Assembly (NCBI GenBank): GCA_009885805.1
Contig: VFJZ01000009.1
Span: forward strand, 1 to 64,000
Direction of reading: 5' to 3'
DNA: 64,000 nucleotides
DNA from: Actinomycetota bacterium
Lineage (GTDB): Bacteria > Actinomycetota > Thermoleophilia > Gaiellales > F1-60-MAGs149
Shown here: piece after piece, positions 23,618-31,738 of the stretch
Layout: the number at the start of each line of letters is the position of its first letter
Position numbering within the stretch: position 1 is the stretch's first letter
Program-made: the position numbers and the translations under genes
Notes under the pieces: generated by a model
What the model saw: only the letters and a program-made list of their open reading frames with translations
The model's database searches: none
What the model was told of the DNA's origin: nothing

Positions 23618-23857
23618 GTGCCCGAGCTCCAGCAGGTCAAGCAGCTGATCGAGGCCGCCCTCCCCGGTGCCGAGGTCGAGATCGACGACTTCGCCGGCGG
23701 TGGCGGCGACCATCTGACGGCCACCGTCCATGCGCCGCAGTTCGCGGGCCGGTCGCTGATCGAGCAGCATCGCCTGGTCTACGCCGCGGTCGAGCGGGAG
23801 CTTGGCTCCGGCGCCATTCACGCACTGTCCATCAAGACCTCGGTGAAGGAGGCCTGA
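23618..23857 (+). CDS. BolA family protein
   Basis: The 79-residue protein is a compact BolA domain. QQVKQLIEAALPGAEVEIDD is followed by a glycine loop and LTATVHAPQFAGRSLIEQHR with the conserved R-L-V-Y helix, then IHALSIKTSVKE as the last strand and tail. BolA proteins pair with monothiol glutaredoxins to hold or deliver 2Fe-2S clusters. The monothiol glutaredoxin gene lies 4 bases downstream, which makes that partnership very likely. TACCCT ends 6 bases before the GTG start. Confidence 0.9.
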   Translation: MPELQQVKQLIEAALPGAEVEIDDFAGGGGDHLTATVHAPQFAGRSLIEQHRLVYAAVERELGSGAIHALSIKTSVKEA

Positions 23858-23861
23858 TCCC

Positions 23862-24191
23862 GTGATCACCACTGACGAGCAGATTCTGGGCGAGATCAAG
23901 AAGATCCTCGCCGACCACCGCGTCGCGCTCTTCATGAAGGGCATGCCGGAGGCGCCGCGTTGCGGTTTCTCGGCCCGCGTTGCGGGCCGCCTCGACGCCG
24001 CCGGTGTCGACTACGCGGCGGTCGACGTGCTCGTCGATCCACGGATCCGCCAGGTGCTCTCGGGCTACTCCAACTGGCCGACCGTCCCGCAGCTCTTCGT
24101 CGACGGCGAACTCGTGGGCGGCTGCGACATCGTCGAGGAGCTCGCCGAGTCGGGCGAGCTCGACGCGATCCTCGCCGCGCCCGCTACCTGA
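23862..24191 (+). CDS. grxD: Monothiol glutaredoxin (Grx4 type)
   Basis: This 109-residue protein has the CGFS active site at cysteine 34 (APRCGFSARV), WPTVPQLFVDGELVGGCDIV with the cis-proline and the glutathione-binding GG-D, and the FMKG lysine motif before the active site. CGFS glutaredoxins carry and hand over Fe-S clusters. It follows bolA immediately, forming a Grx-BolA module. Most actinobacteria lack glutathione, so a 2Fe-2S bridge with another thiol or BolA is likely. Confidence 0.95.
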   Translation: MITTDEQILGEIKKILADHRVALFMKGMPEAPRCGFSARVAGRLDAAGVDYAAVDVLVDPRIRQVLSGYSNWPTVPQLFVDGELVGGCDIVEELAESGELDAILAAPAT

Positions 24192-24284
24192 CGCTCCGAG
24201 GGACGACCCTGGATGTAGTATTCGCGGTCTGGATGCGGCATGATTGCGTCGTCCTTCTGAAACTTCATCGCGGGGAACCCTCAG

Positions 24285-25025
24285 ATGCCGTCGTCCGCCC
24301 ACCTGACCCACATCCTCTCCGGGCTCCGGCTCTTCGACGGCGTTCCGGCCGAGCGTCTCGCCGCGATCGCGGCGATGTTCACGGCTCGGACGCAGGAGCG
24401 CGGTGAGGAACTCGTCGCCGCCCACGAAGCAGCCGGCCGGACCTACCTGATGGCGGCCGGAGCGGCCCGCGTGTCGCGCGTCAGTCGCGACGGCCGCGCG
24501 TTCGCGATCGCACTGATCGATACCGGCGACCTGTTCGGGCAGCTCCCGTTCGATGAGCAGAGCGGCGCCGAGCGGGTCGACGCGCTCGAGCGGTGCACCG
24601 TCCTGTGGTGCCCGGCGTCCGATTTCGACGCGATGCTGCGGGTCGAGCCGGGTGTTGCGCTCCACGTGCTCGCCAACCTCTCCAGTCGTCTCCGGGTCAC
24701 GGGGCAGCGGCTCGAGGCGCTCGCCTCCCAGCAGGTTCCGGCGCGTCTCGCGCGGGTGCTGATCGAGCTGTCCGACCGGTACGGGAAGGTGACGGCGACC
24801 GGTGTCCGGGTCGATGTCCGCATCACCCATGGACACCTCGCGGAGTTCGTCGCGACGACCAGGGAGACGCTGACCAAGGTGGCCGGCTGGCTGCGGTCGG
24901 AGGGCATCGCCTCGCTCGAGCGGCGGCAGATCTGGATCGCCGACTACGCCGTGCTGCAGGCGGTCGCCGACGGCTCGCGCCTCATGCCGGGGCGGGCGTC
25001 GCGCGCATCAGCCGGGGACGACTAG
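24285..25025 (+). CDS. Crp/Fnr family transcriptional regulator
   Basis: This 246-residue protein has an N-terminal cyclic-nucleotide-binding fold (LSGLRLFDGVPAERLAAIAA, GDLFGQLPFDE). The long dimer helix follows, and then a C-terminal winged helix (VRITHGHLAEFVATTRETLT KVAGWLR) that is the Crp-type helix-turn-helix. The cAMP pocket residues R-S of true Crp are not obvious, so the ligand is uncertain. A TAGTAT box lies at 24216 in the 93-base leader. It follows grxD and may respond to redox or Fe-S status, but that is inference. Confidence 0.88.
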   Translation: MPSSAHLTHILSGLRLFDGVPAERLAAIAAMFTARTQERGEELVAAHEAAGRTYLMAAGAARVSRVSRDGRAFAIALIDTGDLFGQLPFDEQSGAERVDALERCTVLWCPASDFDAMLRVEPGVALHVLANLSSRLRVTGQRLEALASQQVPARLARVLIELSDRYGKVTATGVRVDVRITHGHLAEFVATTRETLTKVAGWLRSEGIASLERRQIWIADYAVLQAVADGSRLMPGRASRASAGDD

Positions 25026-26741
25026 CCGAACGCGACCGCCGTCCGTCTGCAGGTGCGGGACGATCAGTCCCTCGCTGCGGATGACGCGGAGCGTCTCGCC
25101 CGTCCGCACGTCGCGCCATCGCACCACGGAGCGGTTCGTGCGGCCGGAGTAGCTGACGATCACGGCCGTGCGTCCGGCGCGGGCGACGATCTTCACCCTG
25201 CGGAGGCTGCCATCGTCGCGTCGCGAGATGCGAATCGCGTAGCCGTTTCGCGCGGGGTGCAGGACCGGGCCGCCGTCGTAGGCGAGATCGCTGATGCGGA
25301 GGCCGTCGTCGAGGTCGTCGACGTCCGCCAGTTCATTGATCCGTCGGACGTGAGCAATCGTCTCGTGACCCGCGACGCGGGCCACGACCAGTCGCCGGCC
25401 GACCCGCTCGACCTCGCCACCGTGCGTCTCGCCGATCACGATCTTGTCCGTCTCGGGGTCGAAAGCGACGTCCATCTCCGCCGCCGTCGGCGGCGGCGCG
25501 GTGACGAGAATGGTGAACGAAGCACGCGCCTCGTTGCCGTGGGCGTCGGTCGCCGTGCACGCTACGACGGTGGCGCCGGGCGCGAACAACGATCCGGACG
25601 GCGGCACGCAGGTGACCATCGGCGCCGGGTCGACGCCGTCGGTCGCCGTCGTCTCGAAGTCGACGAGCGCACCTTCCGGCGCCTCCGCGGCGATCTGAAG
25701 ATCTCCCGGCAGCGTCAGCAGCGGCGGCTCCCAGTCGGCAGTGAACGGCCCGGAGCCGGTGCCGGCGTTCCCCGCCGCGTCGGTGGCGATCACGGTCACG
25801 GTGTGTGCGCCGGGCGACAGCGGGTCGACGAGCGCGCCGTCCGTGCAGTCGGCGAGCGGCACTGCGTCGAGCGTGCAGGCGAGCGACGCCTCCTCGGAGA
25901 CCGTGACGTGCAGCGTCGCGGCGTGCAGTCCAGCCCTGCCTGGTTCGACCGCGACGGTCACGGCCGGTGCGGCGCGGTCGACGACGAAGCTCGCCGTCGC
26001 GGGATCCGACTCGTTGCCCATCTGATCGGTTGCGCGTACGACGACCGCGTGTGGCCCGTCGGCCAGGCCGGCGAGGCTCAGGGGCGGGTCGCACGGAGCG
26101 GCTGCTGCGCCGTCGAGCGCGCAGGAGAACGTCGCCGGCGACTCATCGGCAGCAAAGGTCACGAGGATCGGGTCGGCAGCGGTGGGCGACGGCGGGCCGG
26201 TCACGGTGACGGCGGGCGGCGTCAGGTCCGGCGGGCCCGCAATCAGGCCGAGGGCGAAGGCGGGCGCCTGGTGGAACCAGCTGCCGTCGGAGAAGCGGAT
26301 CCAGGCGCCGTCACCGGGCGGATCGACGCACTCGGTCCAGGCGATCGCACCGGGTTGGGCGGGGGGATGGACGAGCACGGCGTAGCTGCCCGCGGCGAGG
26401 CGCTGCGGCCGCTCGAACGTCACGGTGCGCAGCGCGACCGCGCCCGTCCCGAGCGGCACGGAGGCGATCACCTGGTCGGCCAGCGGTGGGCCGGCCGGCG
26501 CGGTCGGCACCAGGTCGACGGTCGCGTCGCCGGCGAGCACGCCGATCACGAGTTCGAGACCGGCGACATCCGTGGTCGTGTCGAGCTCGAACGCCTGGCC
26601 GAGCAGCAGGCCCGCCGACGGCGTCTGCGCCTGGTCTCCGGTCGTGCACGTCACCGCGCCCGCCGTCGGTACGCCGACGAGCAGTGCGACGAGCGCAGCA
26701 CCGACCGCAGCCCATTTCCCCGAGTTCCCCTGTCGCTCCAC
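25008..26741 (-). CDS. Exported protein with Ig-like and HYR domains
   Basis: This 577-residue protein begins with a signal peptide (KWAAVGAALVALLVGVPTAG). An N-terminal beta domain (residues 30-170) with paired cysteines is followed by two Ig-like repeats (DLTPPAVTVTGPPSPTAADP and the RAAPAVTVAVEPG unit, each with SFSC/ACTLD cysteines). A HYR domain (PPSGSLFAPGATVVACTATD) comes next, then a C-terminal region of about 140 residues that is beta-rich and basic. It is likely a cell-surface or secreted structural protein. The GTG start has a GGGAGG site. The 3' end overlaps the Crp gene by 18 bases. Confidence 0.75.
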   Translation of the reverse strand: MERQGNSGKWAAVGAALVALLVGVPTAGAVTCTTGDQAQTPSAGLLLGQAFELDTTTDVAGLELVIGVLAGDATVDLVPTAPAGPPLADQVIASVPLGTGAVALRTVTFERPQRLAAGSYAVLVHPPAQPGAIAWTECVDPPGDGAWIRFSDGSWFHQAPAFALGLIAGPPDLTPPAVTVTGPPSPTAADPILVTFAADESPATFSCALDGAAAAPCDPPLSLAGLADGPHAVVVRATDQMGNESDPATASFVVDRAAPAVTVAVEPGRAGLHAATLHVTVSEEASLACTLDAVPLADCTDGALVDPLSPGAHTVTVIATDAAGNAGTGSGPFTADWEPPLLTLPGDLQIAAEAPEGALVDFETTATDGVDPAPMVTCVPPSGSLFAPGATVVACTATDAHGNEARASFTILVTAPPPTAAEMDVAFDPETDKIVIGETHGGEVERVGRRLVVARVAGHETIAHVRRINELADVDDLDDGLRISDLAYDGGPVLHPARNGYAIRISRRDDGSLRRVKIVARAGRTAVIVSYSGRTNRSVVRWRDVRTGETLRVIRSEGLIVPHLQTDGGRVRLVVPG

Positions 26742-26818
26742 GCAGCCTCCCAGTGCGAAGCATCGGCACCGCCACCTGTAGACTGCAGGGTCCGGACGGG
26801 GGATTCGTGTCGGAAGCA

Positions 26819-26838
26819 GGTAGTTTCCGGTAACTACC
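26819..26838 (-). terminator. Hairpin over the stop of the hydrolase gene
   Basis: GGTAGTT and AACTACC pair around a six-base loop (TCCGGT). The hairpin overlaps the TAG stop of the beta-lactamase-fold gene on the minus strand. It has no U-tract, so it is a probable weak or L-shaped actinobacterial terminator. Confidence 0.4.
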
Positions 26839-27922
26839 GGAGCCGTTTCAGGGAGAGGGCGAGGACGCGGCGGGCGTACGCGCGCGTGCTCGAGGGGCCG
26901 ACACCGCCGCCCTGGCTCATCACCACGGCGACGATCGTTCCCTGGCCGTCGAAGATGAGCGCGGCGTCGTGCTCGACGCCCGCGAGCCAGCCCGCCTTGT
27001 GCCCGACCGCGTCCCGGACGTTCGGGCGGATGAGGCCCGGATACCGCGCCTGGAGCAGAAGGCGGATCGCAACGCGCGCCTCGTGGCGCGTGATCCCCTC
27101 ACGACGCGCCCTGCCGCGGCCGGCGGCGGCGTCCACGAGCGAGGCGAGCAGAATCCCGAGGTCATGCGCTGTCGTGTACTTCCCCGCCCCGGGGAGCGAC
27201 GGTCGTTGCTCGACCCGTACCGGTGGGATGTCGATCGCCGCCGCCCGCCGTATCGTGGTGAGTTCGTAGCCACCGTACATCTGCGTGTCGCGGCAGCCGA
27301 TCGACCGGCAGAAGCGGTTGACCATCGCCGAGCCGGCGGAGGTCGAGCCCGCCATCTGCACCTCGACGGCGTTGGCGCTGGCGTTGTCCGAGTCGATCAC
27401 CATCCGCTGATAGGCGCCCCAGACCGGTCCGGACACCGGGCGCCGGTCGTTGTGCGCGAGCGACGTCATCAGGATCGCGAGCTTGAGCGTCGATGCCGCC
27501 GTGAAGCGGGCGCCGGCGTTGTAGGACGCGGCGTCGCCGCTCGCCATCCCGCGCATCCACACGGCCCGCACCCCCGGCCCCGCGGCGCGCTTCAACGCTC
27601 GCTGCACGGAGAGATCCGTACGCCGCGCCCCTCGCACTCTGAACGCGAGCCGGGGCAGGCCGTAGAGGTGCCTGACGGTTGCCGAGCCGAGCACGCGACC
27701 GTTGTCGTAGGCGACCACGCGAACGCTGCGGTCGCCACGCGGCAGACCCGTCGCGGGGATTGCGAACTGCCCACCGTCGACCGGCCGCCGGACGACCAGC
27801 CGATAGCCGTCGGTCGTCGAGACGAAGACCCGTACGTCGGTCGTCCCGGCCGGTGCGCGTCCCTCGATCCGGCCTTCGGACGCCTCGTACGGCGCAGGGA
27901 GCGAGACGGCGAGGAGGGCCAT
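26834..27922 (-). CDS. Class A beta-lactamase-fold serine hydrolase with Ig-like N-domain
   Basis: This 362-residue protein carries an N-terminal beta domain (about residues 15-100, APAGTTDVRVFVSTTDGYRL) and a C-terminal class A beta-lactamase fold. The S-x-x-K motif is STLK with serine 144, SDN lies in IDSDNASANAVE, and the KTG equivalent is HKAGW. It may be a true beta-lactamase or a cell-wall peptidase. The added Ig-like domain and no clear signal peptide make it unlike resistance enzymes. TACACT lies 10 bases before the ATG. It is divergent from the small gene at 27986. Confidence 0.8.
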   Translation of the reverse strand: MALLAVSLPAPYEASEGRIEGRAPAGTTDVRVFVSTTDGYRLVVRRPVDGGQFAIPATGLPRGDRSVRVVAYDNGRVLGSATVRHLYGLPRLAFRVRGARRTDLSVQRALKRAAGPGVRAVWMRGMASGDAASYNAGARFTAASTLKLAILMTSLAHNDRRPVSGPVWGAYQRMVIDSDNASANAVEVQMAGSTSAGSAMVNRFCRSIGCRDTQMYGGYELTTIRRAAAIDIPPVRVEQRPSLPGAGKYTTAHDLGILLASLVDAAAGRGRARREGITRHEARVAIRLLLQARYPGLIRPNVRDAVGHKAGWLAGVEHDAALIFDGQGTIVAVVMSQGGGVGPSSTRAYARRVLALSLKRLR

Positions 27923-27985
27923 GCGAGCGCGGAGTGTAGCCGTGGTCGCAGAGTTCCGTCCGACCCGAAAACTACGATCTGCAGC

Positions 27986-28204
27986 GTGAACGTCGAACGG
28001 GAAACCCTCGCCCAGGTCGTCGACCTGCGTCTGACCGACCTCTGGCGCGAGGTGTTCGAGATCCCGCAGGAGCAGTGGGACCTCGAGCTGCTCGGCTGGT
28101 TCCTGCGCACCGCGTACGGTCAGGGGTACTGCGATGCCCTCCGTGAGCAGCAGCGGGGGCAGCTCTGCCAGGAGCTCTCCGACGCCGTCGCTGCCACGCT
28201 CTGA
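27986..28204 (+). CDS. Small acidic protein, unknown
   Basis: This 72-residue protein (NVERETLAQVVDLRLTDLWR, then LELLGWFLRTAYGQGYCDAL) is predicted to be helical. I recognise no family. A TACGAT box lies exactly 7 bases before the GTG start, so it heads a leaderless transcript. It sits 19 bases upstream of ccmE and may belong with cytochrome c maturation, but nothing in the sequence proves it. Confidence 0.6.
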   Translation: MNVERETLAQVVDLRLTDLWREVFEIPQEQWDLELLGWFLRTAYGQGYCDALREQQRGQLCQELSDAVAATL

Positions 28205-28223
28205 GCGTGGCTACACTACTGCC

Positions 28224-28658
28224 GTGAGCGAGGCAGCGGCACCGGGCGGGCGGCGTCATATCCGACTGGTCTTCGCTCTCGTGATCGCGTCGCTGCTCGG
28301 GACGTTCGCCGTCTACACGGCCCTGATCGGCGACACGACGCCCCTGCTCGGGGTCGCCGAGGCCTCGGCCGGCACCCATCGCGGCGAGGAGGTGAAGCTG
28401 ACCGGCAAGGTCGTCTCGCACAGCGGCGACGCCTCGTCCGCAGCAGGGATGACGATCGTGCTGGCGGACTACGACCAGGCGGGCGAGTCGGTCACCGTGA
28501 TCTACCGCGGCAGCGTCCCCGACGCCTTCCGGGTCGATCGCTCGATCGTCGTCGACGGCACGCTCACCGACGGCATCTTCACGGCGCAGGCCGACTCGCT
28601 GGTCACGAAGTGTCCGTCCAAATACGCCCCGCAGGCCGGCGCGACGACGCAGGGCTGA
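28224..28658 (+). CDS. ccmE: Cytochrome c maturation protein CcmE, cysteine type
   Basis: The 144-residue periplasm-facing heme chaperone has an N-terminal membrane helix (RLVFALVIASLLGTFAVYTA). An OB-fold with LTGKVVSHSG and VTVIYRGSVPDAFRVDRSIV follows. The heme-binding site reads C-P-S-K-Y (cysteine 130, tyrosine 134) instead of the common H-x3-Y. Cysteine-type CcmE proteins are known from some sulfate reducers and archaea and occur with reduced Ccm systems lacking CcmH-type parts. TACACT ends 6 bases before the GTG. ccmF follows 3 bases later. Confidence 0.9.
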   Translation: MSEAAAPGGRRHIRLVFALVIASLLGTFAVYTALIGDTTPLLGVAEASAGTHRGEEVKLTGKVVSHSGDASSAAGMTIVLADYDQAGESVTVIYRGSVPDAFRVDRSIVVDGTLTDGIFTAQADSLVTKCPSKYAPQAGATTQG

Positions 28659-28661
28659 CGG

Positions 28662-30656
28662 ATGGCGACGCTCGGCCGCGGCGCGTTGCTGCTCGCGCTG
28701 CTCCTGGCACTGTACGCCGCCGCGACCGGAGTACTCGGCGCGCGCCGGCGCGACCGGCGCCTGATCGCCTCGGCGCGGCAGTCGACCTACGCGCTGTTCG
28801 GCGCCGTGCTCGCCGCCGACGCGGTGCTGGTCGCCGCGATCGTCGGGCACGATTTCTCCTTTCGGATCGTTGCCGAGACCAGTTCGCGCGAGCTGCCGAC
28901 CGGCTACCTGCTGTCGTCCTTCTGGGCGTCGCAGGAGGGATCGCTGCTGCTGTGGTTGACGATCCTCGCCGGCTTCACCGCCGCGGTCGTCGCGACCAAC
29001 CGCCGGACGAACGGCGAACTGATGCCGTGGGTGATCGCCATCCTGGCGGGAACGTCGGCCTTCTTCGCCGCGATGATGACCTTCGCCGCCAACCCGTTCG
29101 CGACGCAGGTGGCCCCGGCAGACGGGTTCGGGCTCAACCCGTCGTTGCAGAACCCGTACATGATGGCGCACCCGCCGAGCCTCTACCTCGGCTACGTCGG
29201 AGTCGCGGTCCCGTTCGCCTTCTGCATGGCCGCGCTGCTTGCCGGACGGAGCGACGCCCGCTGGATCGTGTCGACCCGCCGCTGGACGCTCGCGGCCTGG
29301 GCCTTCCTCGGCATCGGCATGCTGCTCGGCGCCCACTGGGCGTACGTCGAGGTCGGCTGGGGCGGCTTCTGGGCCTGGGATCCGGTCGAGAACGCCGCGC
29401 TCCTGCCGTGGCTGACGGCCTCCGCGTTCCTGCATTCGGTGATGGTGCAGGAGAAGAAGGGGATGCTGAAGCTGTGGAACGTCGTGCTCGTGACGGCGAC
29501 GTTCGTCCTGTCGCTGTTCGGCACGTTCCTGACGCGGAGCGGCATCCTCTCGTCGATCCACGCGTTCGTGTCGAGCGACATCGGCTACTGGTTCATTGCC
29601 TTCATCGCGGTCGTAATCGCCGGCGCCACGCTTCTCGCCACCCGGCGTTCGTACCTGCTGCGGGCGGAGCATCGGATGGAGTCGCTCGTGTCGCGCGAGG
29701 CGACGTTCCTGTTCAACAACCTGCTCTTCGTCGGGCTCGCCTTCGCGGTTCTCTGGGGCGTCACCTTCCCGCTCATCTCCCAGGCCGTGACAGGCTCCGA
29801 CGTCACCGTCAGCGCGCCGTTCTATGAGTTCTTCGCCGTCGCCTTCGGACTGCCGCTCGTCCTGCTGATGGGGATCGGGCCGCTGATCGCCTGGCGCCGG
29901 GCCTCCCTGCGCAGCCTGCGGACGACCTTCGGGCTGCCGTTCGCGATCGGCGGCGTGGCGGGCGCGATGCTCGTCGCGGCCGGGTATGGCGACCACCCGG
30001 CCGGCGTCGCCGCCTACTCGCTGTCCGTATTCGTCGCGGTCGCGATCGTGCTCGAGTTCGTGCGCGGTACGCGGGCTCGCCGCGCGCTCGGCGACGAGGC
30101 CTGGCCCCGCGCCTTCGTCTCGCTCGTGGGCCGGAACCGGCGGCGCTACGGCGGCTACGTCGTCCACCTCGCCGTCGTCATCTTCGTGATCGGCGCGACC
30201 GGTGTCTCCGCCTACGCGACCGTCGGCGAGGGCGTACTCCGACCGGGCGAGCGCCTCGACGTCGGTGCCTACGCGCTCACGTTCGAGGGTCTCGAGCGAC
30301 GTAGCGGCGCCAACTACGAGGAGCGCTCTGCCGTGCTCACTGTCGCCCGTGACGGCCGTTCGATCGGCACCCTCGAGCCCGGGCAGCGGGCCTATCCGGC
30401 GGAAGGGCAGACATCGAACGAGGTCGCGATCCGCACCGACTGGCGACGCGGGGAGGACCTGTTCGTCATCCTCGACGGCGCCCGGACGGACGGCTCGGTG
30501 AAGCTCAAGGTGCTCGTCAACCCACTGGTGAATCTGCTCTGGGTCGCCGCCGTCGTGTTCGCGTTCGGTGCGCTCGTCGCCGCCTGGCCCGATCGGCGCG
30601 AGGCACGGCGGCTCGCCCGCCGCTACGCCGACGCCACCGTCCCCGGCGAGGCCTGA
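28662..30656 (+). CDS. ccmF: Cytochrome c heme lyase subunit CcmF
   Basis: This 664-residue polytopic membrane protein attaches heme to apocytochrome c. The WWD domain reads WGGFWAWDPVENAALLPWL (from tryptophan 233). Flanking conserved parts are NPYMMAHPPSLYLGYVG and GTFLTRSGILSSIHAF. The C-terminal periplasmic domain and last helix (VLVNPLVNLLWVAAVVFAFG) are present. It receives heme from CcmE encoded just upstream. Size and order match CcmF family proteins. Confidence 0.95.
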   Translation: MATLGRGALLLALLLALYAAATGVLGARRRDRRLIASARQSTYALFGAVLAADAVLVAAIVGHDFSFRIVAETSSRELPTGYLLSSFWASQEGSLLLWLTILAGFTAAVVATNRRTNGELMPWVIAILAGTSAFFAAMMTFAANPFATQVAPADGFGLNPSLQNPYMMAHPPSLYLGYVGVAVPFAFCMAALLAGRSDARWIVSTRRWTLAAWAFLGIGMLLGAHWAYVEVGWGGFWAWDPVENAALLPWLTASAFLHSVMVQEKKGMLKLWNVVLVTATFVLSLFGTFLTRSGILSSIHAFVSSDIGYWFIAFIAVVIAGATLLATRRSYLLRAEHRMESLVSREATFLFNNLLFVGLAFAVLWGVTFPLISQAVTGSDVTVSAPFYEFFAVAFGLPLVLLMGIGPLIAWRRASLRSLRTTFGLPFAIGGVAGAMLVAAGYGDHPAGVAAYSLSVFVAVAIVLEFVRGTRARRALGDEAWPRAFVSLVGRNRRRYGGYVVHLAVVIFVIGATGVSAYATVGEGVLRPGERLDVGAYALTFEGLERRSGANYEERSAVLTVARDGRSIGTLEPGQRAYPAEGQTSNEVAIRTDWRRGEDLFVILDGARTDGSVKLKVLVNPLVNLLWVAAVVFAFGALVAAWPDRREARRLARRYADATVPGEA

Positions 30657-30664
30657 CGCCCCGC

Positions 30665-30949
30665 GTGGAGTACGTCCTGCTCGCCTTGATCGTGGCCGCG
30701 TCTGTCGTCGTCATCGGCTGGCCGTTCCTGCGCGAGCCGAGTGCGGACGACCGCGTCGCGGCGGTCGCTGCCGGTGCGCTCGAGCTGGTCCGCCTGCGGG
30801 AGGAGCGCGACGCCGCGCTCGAGGCCCTGCGCGACCTCGAGCTCGACTGGCGGACCAACAAGGTCGCAGCCGAGGACTACGCGGCGCTCGACGCCGAATT
30901 GCGGGCGCGTGCCAGCGCCGCGATCGAGGCCCTCGAGCAGCACCAGTAA
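30665..30949 (+). CDS. CcmI-like small membrane protein
   Basis: This 94-residue protein has one N-terminal membrane helix (EYVLLALIVAASVVVIGWPF) and a coiled-coil (LREERDAALEALRDLELDWR, TNKVAAEDYAAL), the arrangement of the N-terminal part of CcmI. The tetratricopeptide part of CcmI is missing. The D-x-x-T-x-K-x-x-x-x-D-Y motif is common in short CcmI-like proteins next to ccmF. It should help handle apocytochrome. Its stop TAA forms the first half of the -10 box of the next gene. Confidence 0.75.
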   Translation: MEYVLLALIVAASVVVIGWPFLREPSADDRVAAVAAGALELVRLREERDAALEALRDLELDWRTNKVAAEDYAALDAELRARASAAIEALEQHQ

Positions 30950-30958
30950 GATGGCACC

Positions 30959-31738
30959 GTGGCCGCCCGGCCCTTCACCATCGCGCACATCTCCGACCTG
31001 CACTGCGGGTCGCCGTACTTCGTCCCGAACCTGATGGACCGCGCGATCATCGAGATCAACGATCTCGAGCCGGACGTCGTGGTGGTGTCGGGTGACCTGA
31101 CCACGTTCGGCTTCCGCCAGGAGTACCTCCAGGCCCGCGCCTACCTGGACCGCATCGACTGCCCGGACGTGATCGTCGTCCCCGGCAACCACGACTCCCG
31201 CAACGTCGGGTACGTCCACTTCGAGGAGCTGTTCGGTGCGCGCCAGCAGGTGCTGCGGCGTGCGGACGTCTGCCTGCTGGCGGTCGACTCGTCCGAGCCG
31301 GATCTCGATCACGGCGTCGTCGGCCGCTCCCGTTATCCGTGGATCATCAAGGAGTTCGCCGTCCCCGCCCGCCTGCGGATCTTCGTGCTCCACCATCATC
31401 TTCTGCCGATTCCGGGCACCGGTCGCGAGCGCAACGTCGTCCACGATGCCGGCGACGCACTCGAGGCGCTCTGCGCGAGCGGTTGTCGGCTCGTCCTGAG
31501 CGGCCACAAGCACGTCCCCCATGCCTGGCGGATCGAGGACCTGTTCGTCGTCAACGCCGGCACCGTCTCGACGTTGCGGCTGCGTGGGAAGGGTCGGCCC
31601 TGTTACAACGTCGTCGAGGTGCACGACGACCGGGTCGAGGTTCACCGCGCCTACCCGTTCCACGAGCGCGACCGCATCCTGGAGTTCTCGCTGACGACCC
31701 TCGACCACCGCAAGTGGCCGCCCGGCGCCGCGCGATAG
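30959..31738 (+). CDS. Metallophosphoesterase (calcineurin-like)
   Basis: This 259-residue enzyme has IAHISDLHCGSPYF, VVSGDLTTFG, VPGNHDSRN, LHHHLLPIPGTG and LSGHKHVPHAW, the full set of metal ligands in the calcineurin-like family, and resembles the CpdA/Icc phosphodiesterase branch. The substrate is unknown. TAAGAT (30947-30952) ends 6 bases before the GTG and overlaps the stop codon of the CcmI-like gene. The 3' end overlaps the synthetase gene by 25 bases. Confidence 0.9.
   Translation: MAARPFTIAHISDLHCGSPYFVPNLMDRAIIEINDLEPDVVVVSGDLTTFGFRQEYLQARAYLDRIDCPDVIVVPGNHDSRNVGYVHFEELFGARQQVLRRADVCLLAVDSSEPDLDHGVVGRSRYPWIIKEFAVPARLRIFVLHHHLLPIPGTGRERNVVHDAGDALEALCASGCRLVLSGHKHVPHAWRIEDLFVVNAGTVSTLRLRGKGRPCYNVVEVHDDRVEVHRAYPFHERDRILEFSLTTLDHRKWPPGAAR

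Noticed and set aside
26834-27922. Antibiotic resistance beta-lactamase
   Set aside because: Motifs S-x-x-K and SDN are present, but the extra N-terminal Ig-like domain, absence of a clear signal peptide and core-genome context give no ground to claim resistance.
27972-30167. A 731-codon minus-strand frame over ccmE and ccmF
   Set aside because: Composition is shadow-like (Arg, Glu, Asp runs), and CcmE and CcmF on the other strand have clear family motifs.
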